NCBI GenBank assembly: GCA_033439265.1
Contig: JAVTVX010000035.1
Coordinates: 14,968,001-15,032,000, forward strand
DNA from: Dillenia suffruticosa
Taxonomy: Eukaryota > Streptophyta > Magnoliopsida > Dilleniales > Dilleniaceae
DNA length: 64,000 nt
Reading direction: 5' to 3'
The position numbers and the translations under genes are program-made. The notes below the pieces were generated by a model. The model did no database searches. It saw nothing but the letters and a program-made list of their open reading frames with translations, and was not told where the DNA came from. Of this stretch, positions 57,590 to 64,000 are shown one piece after another. Positions within the stretch are counted from its first letter, which is position 1, and each line of letters opens with the position of its first letter.

Positions 57590-59208
57590 ATGGCCTCTCA
57601 AAAAGGGAAACAATTTATGATGGAATCAGAACAATATAATAGAAAGGAGTTTCCTTCACTTAAAAAAAGCAAAGAATTGGAGCAGGTATTTTCTCATCAA
57701 AATATTACTATTGGCCATTTAATAGACTGAGATTTTTTGAAGAGTATAGACTTTAAGTATGGAAGTTATTTAAAAAAAATCTGTCCTTGTTGGATTCTCA
57801 ATCCAAATAAAAAAAAAAATTATGAGAACGTAGTGAAAATTTTTTTTATAATAATATGAAAAAAATTAATAGTGAGTATTTTATTGTCACACCCCGATCT
57901 GTGATCCAGAGGTCATGAACAATCACCCGTTACCTCGGACACCAGCAATCTGCCACGTATCCTCAAAGTAATGCAAGGCTAATCAAAATTTCAGTTACAA
58001 ATATTTTATTAGTGTTTAAAATACAAAAGTTCTAAAAAATATATACATATTCTACAAATGAAAGTTCCTTGGTTTCATACAGTCATTTCAATATGATCAA
58101 CTAATATTCTCAAAGTATAGCGGAAGATAATTGCCGTAAGCAGTCTCCGATACTACGTATGTCGAAATAAGTCAATGTGTCTCTCTAATCCAATGAGAAC
58201 TCTGTATAGATTTAAAAATATTAAGGGGTGAGTATAATCAAATACTCAGTGAGTGAGAAATCTGTGATAGGTAATTAATAAGTGAGGTGAGAATGGAGTG
58301 TCAAAGTCATATACATATGTGTGTATGCATGCAAGACATTATAAAAAATCATGGCGTATGAATGACAATTTCAAACACATTTCTCTAATATCATCATCCA
58401 TAAAACATATGCATCCAATTTCATGTCATAAATCGTTGGGTCGTGCCAAATCATGTTCTCGGCAAAGGTCTACCTTGATCCATGACGAGCCACCAAGGGG
58501 TTTTTATACGTAAACGAAAAACAATCCCGAAACCTTGGCGTGGCGTTGGACCTCCCCAAGTGCTAGGCTGAAACGTCATTCAGTTATCCCCTTTTGGTTC
58601 AACTTAACTAGTATGAAACATAGTATCACATGCATGCCACCTAACCATGTGAAGTGTCTGCATCTTGAGATATATACGAGAAGAGTCTGCACGAGACGAC
58701 GCCTATCATATCATAGTATCATGGCTATAAGTACTATCCCCGATCTATGATCAAAGAGATTTAGGTACTAATGCTCGAGTACCTAGTCTCGCATCAAAAT
58801 TATCAATAAACCAACCGTATCATATATGTCGAGGAAAATCATGAAAATCTAATATAGTATATTATATTATATATCATCAAAATACATTTCATGATTTGAA
58901 ATATAACACATATATTTTTCATCAAAATTCATGGATGCATATTTTAGAATTTTTTGGATACTCCATTTATCACAAAGTATGTTACCTGTCATTTAACAAA
59001 TCTATTTTGCAATCATTTCACAAATCAAGCTTTGAAAACGATAAAACATGGTTTTGCTAATTAACTAAATGGTAACAGTAAAACTCACTCATTTGTACGG
59101 GAATGGTACTCCACTCCCCTAAAACCTCGATACTCAATTGAGTCGCCCCTCGAGTGTAGTATAGTCATCTACTCCTAAGATAACAACATATATATATATA
59201 CTTCTAAG

Positions 59209-59240
<32 letters not shown>

Positions 59241-62110
59241 GTCAATCCAATTAGACCCAATTCTAATTCACCCTAGTTTGTTTAAACCCATACATCTACA
59301 AAAATTCGGATTTTCATATTCTACTCTTACGCAGTTTTAGAAAAAAATACCATAACTTTCTCTATATAACTCAGAATTGAATGATTCAAATTGCCGATTA
59401 AAGCTAAGACATATATCTACATTTTTCTTGTTCAACGTATCTCAAAATTCCCATAGCACGAATTTATAAAAATCTATCTTTTATATAACTAAATTTGCAC
59501 AGTTTTAATAAAAATATCATAGTTTCCAGTCAAGTAAATTTTATCCCATTTTAAAGATATGACAGAGAACTAAAACTTTGATGTTTTAAGTTTCTCTAAA
59601 TTTTGTACAGAAGATATTTTAAAAATTTATACAACATACTAGCCGTACACAGAGGATGAAAAATAGAACATGTCATTTTGCTGTCCTTTTCCAAAATCAC
59701 TATAAATCACATTCTTAATGGAAATTTTCATGTCATACTTTATTTTAAAGTTTAGGGAGTCTAGTTTACTCAGAAACAAATGGTTTAAAATTTTGAGTCC
59801 TACACAATGAGATATCATGACAAGTCTAGCATGCTAGTACATGTATTTAATTTCACTACTTGTAAAGATTTCAATTTTGAGTATTTTACCTTCCTTTGTA
59901 TGATCTTTTATTAACTAATACCCATCACTTTGATCTTGATTTTCTTGAAACCTTGATCATCTTAACACCATAGTAACATAATTTATCAAATATCAATCTC
60001 TGCACAATCCTTATACTATCTCAATCAACTAGAGATATAGAGTTAAGAATGTTCTTATCTCTTTTACTTGTGTTCCTTCTCTAATGCTCTAAGAATTCCA
60101 CTTGAACATTCAACAATCCCTCTTTCCTTAATAAAATTTTCGTCCAAGTGAGGTGAATAGAAGAGAAAATGATTGGTTTTGATATTTTTATATACCTAAT
60201 CAAACTATCTTGACCCTTGATTCATTTTACATACTTTATCTCATCCTACACTTGTCAAGACTCCTCTTATATACTTGAAATGACAACAAGTAACCACCAT
60301 GCATGCAAAAGAAGTGTCCAAGTTAGCCAAGAGGAAAGAAAGCACAAGAAATCTACTAAAATCCTATCCAACCACATTTCATGCATTAATTTTGTTCATT
60401 ACAAGCAACCTGCTTCCAACTTTGTTAGAAGAATATCTTATGTTGCCACTAATAGTCTTGGTGTCCTCTTGTGCAATCATTTGACTCCAAATGTCCATTC
60501 TTGAGTGTTTTGCAACTTAGTCCCTCCACTTTCCTTATTTGCATTAGACCCCTAATTTTTAACAATTTGTATTTTTGGTCCTTATGAAATTTTGTTCGAA
60601 ATTTCTTCAATGTGTGAAATTTCATTTAAATATCTCTATTTAAATGTGAATGCCTTCTCTTAGCCATTTTTGACTTTTTTAGGCCTTGTCAGCGCTTGCC
60701 GAGAAGGTTTTTGTCTTACCTATAAAATTTTCGCTTTCAATGATTTTGAGGGAAACCTCAAAATAATATAAATAGAAAATTAAGATTTTATTTTAGATGT
60801 CTCAAAAGAATGTTAATATATATATATAGAATCATGAGAAGTGGTACATGATACACAGTCACCAAAAAATAGTGTTACATTTATAGTTGTTGATGGTGAA
60901 ATTAGTTCGTGTACTTTTTAAACTTATTTTGATGGTAAAAAAATTAAAGTGAATCCAAAAATAATATGCATAGAGGGTGATCTTCCGTAGGTGGATTATG
61001 AAAAATGTACCCCATATTTGGAAAGTGACATATTAATGGATGCTCAAATCGTCTTTGATGATAATAGTTTAGAGAGTTTTAGCAAGAATGCAATGGATTT
61101 ATATTTGCATGAAAGAATTATTCAGTTACTAATAGTACATGCTATTCAACCATAGGCAGGTAATTATACATCCATTACTCAAGAAGATTTTTTGCTAATG
61201 ATACATATTATTAAAAGAAAAAATCCTGGTTTGCATTTCTTATTTCCCTATTTTATGATATCTACAAGAGTTTCAAATTCAAATTTATCATATTGTAGTG
61301 TGGTTAGAGGTATTTTAAGAAGTCAAGGAATAAGTTTGCTGAATGAAATAAATTTGCAATTAAGTTTTAAAAATGGTATAAATCATAAAACATTGCATAG
61401 AGATTGTTGGATTTATGAAGATAGTGTTTGGATTAATCTAAAAAATAGAGGTTTAGAATACAGGGGAGAGCCTGAGGCAGAGGCAGAAGTAAATGTGAAG
61501 GCAGAGCCAGAAATGAATGTGAATGAGGACACTGGCAATGGCAATAAGAATGTAAGGTAGAATCAACTCTTTGAATGGATGCATAGTATGAAAACACATA
61601 TGGCAACTATTGATGAGAAAGTTGACCGAATTGGGAGGGAAATGGGAGAAGTTCGGAGAAATTTGGGTGAACTGAGAGATAACTTTTGTGAATTCAAGAA
61701 ACAAAATAAGGAACAGTATAGAAAAAATGAGGAACAACATAGAAAAATATCATTTGACTTGATGAACATGTATGTTGATGTAGGGGTAAATACCAATTTT
61801 ATTTTGTGTATACAAGATCATTTACAACTAGGTGGACCTTCTTCCTCAAGGCCAGCTATAGCTTCTTCCTCTCCTGTTGCTGCTGCTGGAAGCACCACTA
61901 TGACCGAAGCTAGACCATCACCTCCTCCGAGCTCACAACCCTCTCAGCCTATCCATTTACTCTGCGTCCATTCAGATCATTCGCTTCTCCTCCGAAGACA
62001 TATAGTTCATTTAGTTCACCTACCTAAAATAATCCCTTTGACATTCGCGATATTATTAGAGGGGCATCATCCTCTAGCAGTGCAAGTGTATCGTCTTCCG
62101 ATACCACTAA
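57590..62110 (+). pseudogene. Plant transposon-domain protein, split by a solo LTR
   Basis: The ATG at 57590 starts MASQKGKQFMMES and is open to TGA 57728. The frame continues with FLKSIDFKYGSYLKKICP and NYENVVKIFF, then INSEYF at the insertion point. Across the solo LTR (57885-60879) it rejoins as EYFIVVDGEISS, then FDGKKIKVNPKIICIEGDLP, LHERIIQLLIVHAIQP, DFLLMIHIIKRKNPGLHFLF and FMISTRVSNSNLSY (to about 61310). The pattern fits the plant-specific putative transposon protein domain found in many uncharacterised plant proteins. It is followed by an acidic stretch, a TAG at 61558, and a coiled coil (MKTHMATIDEKVDRIGREMG and on, 61579-61760) with a Ser/Pro-rich tail. Several stops and frameshifts make it non-functional. 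The exact family is uncertain. Confidence 0.65.
57885..60879 (-). mobile_element. Solo gypsy LTR, 2995 bp (TSD TTTAT)
   Basis: On the minus strand it starts TGTAACACTATTTTTTGG and ends ..GATCGGGGTGTGACA. The duplication TTTAT is perfect (57880-57884 and 60880-60884). It is close to the solo LTR at 15793-21493 along its full length, so the two belong to one family. TA-rich runs occur at about 59188-59240. No internal coding region is present. Confidence 0.93.
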
Positions 62111-62394
62111 AGAGAAAGCAAAAAAATTTTGACCTAAAGTTAAATTTCCATAATTTCCATTATTTTTCTTTTTTTTTTCTTTTTCCAAAGTTCTTGATTG
62201 TAATTTTAATTATTTTTCCTTTTTTTATTTGCTTTACTTAATTCTCTTTGTACTGTAGCATGTAATGTAATCATATATATATTATTATACAGTGTAATTC
62301 CCCACTACTTCATTTTTTATTTCATTTTTTCCTTTTTTTTCCATTTTTTTATTTATTTCATTTTTCTCCATTTTCTCCATTTCTTTTTTAATTT
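62111..62394. other. T-rich non-coding DNA
   Basis: Long T and CTTTT runs follow the pseudogene. No gene is seen. Confidence 0.5.
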
Positions 62395-62434
62395 ATTTAT
62401 GTGGAATTTTTGCTTCGCAAGTGAAAACACCAAA

Positions 62435-62640
62435 CCGCGGGCGCCCATGCGAGGCTTCTACCTTGCATGCACGCAGGTTCAATTGCACATGCCCGTGCAG
62501 GAAAGCACATGCACACGGCTTCAACCACGCATGCCTAGGTATGCATGCGGCTTCAACCGCGAATGCCCGCATATGCACGCGACTTCAACCGCGCATGCTA
62601 GCGCGGGGCCACCAGCACGCCCTACGCGAACAATACTAGT
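62435..62640. repeat. GC-rich minisatellite of about 32 bp
   Basis: There are three to five diverged units such as CGGCTTCAACCACGCATGCC and CGACTTCAACCGCGCATGC, each with CATGCACG linkers. It is a GC-rich island in AT-rich DNA, with open frames on both strands that are by-products of the repeat. It resembles the GC-rich blocks of the CACTA elements in composition and in its CATGCACG words, but no CACTA ends were found around it. Confidence 0.75.
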
Positions 62641-62796
62641 TTTAAAATATTAATATTATAATAATTTTTAATTATATAAATATATGAAATTATTATTTTA
62701 AATTATAATATTATTATTTAAAAATTGTAATGATATTAAATTATTATTTCATATAATATCGTATATATTTTATTAGTTATCAATATTATATAATTT

Positions 62797-62998
62797 TGTA
62801 ACACCGATACTCGGTGTCCGAACAAGTGTATTGGTTTTGAAATATTTATATACATAGAGGAAAAAATTTTTATTTATATTGATTTTTTATTTTGGGGTCA
62901 TTAAATTGAATTTTTGGTATAAATTAAGTTGTCGTGTTCGTAAATCGTAGTGAACCTATTATTTTTATGAAATTCGCAAGCTAGCGAAAAGGTAGATG

Positions 62999-63047
<49 letters not shown>

Positions 63048-64000
63048 TATTAAATAAAAAAGAGAGAGGGAGGAAGGAGGAAACGTCGCGTTTCGGCCCG
63101 AAACGTGGCACTCCCCCTTGTCAGATTAGGGCTAAAAGCCCTAATCTGTCTCTCTCTCTTCATCTCTCTCTCTCCGACTCTTCGTCTCCCCTCTCCCCAC
63201 CTCTTCCTCTCCCGTGGCAGCGCCTCTCTCGCCCGAAGCTGCTGCGTACCACCACCGTCTTCTTCTTCTTCTCTCTCTCTCTATTTCCTTCTCTCGGTTT
63301 CTCTCTCACTCTCTCTCTCTCCCTTCGCTGTTCGCGATCTCTCTCGTGATCTCCCTCTCGATCGCACTCCGCCGTGAGCCGTGAATCGCGCTCCCTCACC
63401 TCCTCCCACGAGCGCGCCAGCCTGTAGCGCCTCCTTCTGCCACAGTGCACAACTGTAGCACCTTCCGCCATAGTGCAAGCGCGAGCGCGCGGCCTTCACC
63501 CAAGCACACTACAGCACTCGACAGAGCGCGACTGCACGACCCTCCCTACACGAGCGCAAGCGTGCCCCTACACGAGCACCAGCGTGCCCCTGCACGAGCT
63601 ATCCTGCGCAAGCGCGCCCCCCAGCACGACCTCCCTCGCATGAGTGTACCTCAGCGCTTGACTGCAATCTCTCACAAGTGCGCACTCCAGCCCACGAGTG
63701 CTCCAGCTCATGAGCGCGAGCCCCTAGCCCGTGAGCATGCCGGCCTGCAAGCCCGCTAGCCCACCAGCCCACCAACCCGCCAGCCCACAAGCCCACCAAC
63801 GGGCTAGCCCGCCAGCTCACCAGCCCGCGAGCCTACGACGGCCTGCGAGCCCGCAACCGGCTTTCTCCTTTGAGAGCCATCTGCCATCCTCATAGAAATC
63901 CTTCACTATAGGTAACGGCTGTGTTAGATATGGTTTAGTGTTTAGAAATTGATTTAGTCGCTAACGTGGTTTCAAAATTGAAAATATTACATGTTTTAAA
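62797..64000 (+). mobile_element. Gypsy LTR, partial (runs off the window)
   Basis: It starts TGTAACACCGATACTCGG after an AT-rich flank, as in the TGTAACACC-type LTRs elsewhere in the window. It includes a (TA)n run (63002-63047), a palindrome CGTTTCGG/CCGAAACG (63089-63105), a 12-bp-arm hairpin (63122-63148), a CT-rich tract (63150-63370) and a GC-rich tract with GAGCGC/CACGAGC words (63370-63870). The end is not seen, so LTR versus complete element is unknown. Open frames on both strands here are low-complexity. Confidence 0.65.

Noticed and set aside
63105-63820. Several open frames on both strands in the CT-rich and GC-rich part of the terminal LTR
   Set aside because: Low-complexity Ser/Leu or Arg/Glu runs read from CT repeats, plus GAGCGC words. 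They lie inside an LTR and match no family.

Overview
The window is plant nuclear DNA, almost certainly from an angiosperm and probably a eudicot. Three things show this: an intron-containing nuclear gene for a plastid chlorophyll-synthesis enzyme, plant-specific transposon protein domains, and dense nested LTR, LINE and CACTA elements in an AT-rich background. No species can be named from the sequence alone. Only one gene looks intact: a CRD1/CHL27-type Mg-protoporphyrin IX monomethyl ester cyclase in five exons (27419..28957, +), with a palindromic G-box about 150 bp upstream. Nearly everything else is transposable elements and their wreckage.

Layout. (1) 1-6284: AT-rich DNA with a decayed, intron-containing Ptta/En/Spm-type transposon gene (1451-3215). 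A long field of degenerate TAACACATAGTAAC repeats follows it. (2) 6285-26612: a Ty1-copia element of about 5.2 kb, spread over 20.3 kb by nested insertions. An RTE-type LINE on the minus strand (8988-21749) sits in its pol region. The LINE is itself split by two solo gypsy LTRs (10110-14133 and 15793-21493), and the second of these contains a CACTA element (16674-19320). A separate insertion of about 2.4 kb (22045-24419) splits the copia again. (3) 26613-29813: the CRD1 gene and its promoter. (4) 29814-34272: an internally deleted Tekay/Del-like gypsy element with a perfect CCATC target duplication. (5) 34278-37650: unassigned DNA and two tail-to-tail L1 LINE fragments. (6) 37651-48830: a second Tekay/Del-like element (LTR plus gag) cut by an Athila-like gypsy. 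Each carries one CACTA insertion. (7) 48831-55706: a CACTA element, then a minus-strand gene or pseudogene for a plant mobile-domain protein, which is itself split by a CACTA element. (8) 55707-64000: a pseudogene for a plant transposon-type protein split by a solo LTR (57885-60879), a GC-rich minisatellite, and the start of another gypsy LTR that runs off the window.

The most unusual signal is in the five non-autonomous CACTA elements (C1 16674, C2 38078, C3 45212, C4 49902, C5 54301). All have CACTA..TAGTG-type ends and subterminal arrays of a palindromic GTCGCTAA/TTAGCGAC motif, and four have exact 3-bp target duplications. Each also carries one or two tRNA-like modules with recognisable box A and box B. 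In seven of eight cases the 3' end of the module faces an adjacent GC-rich block. C1, C2 and C4 have two such units in inverted orientation. This repeated architecture is not explained by transposition signals alone.
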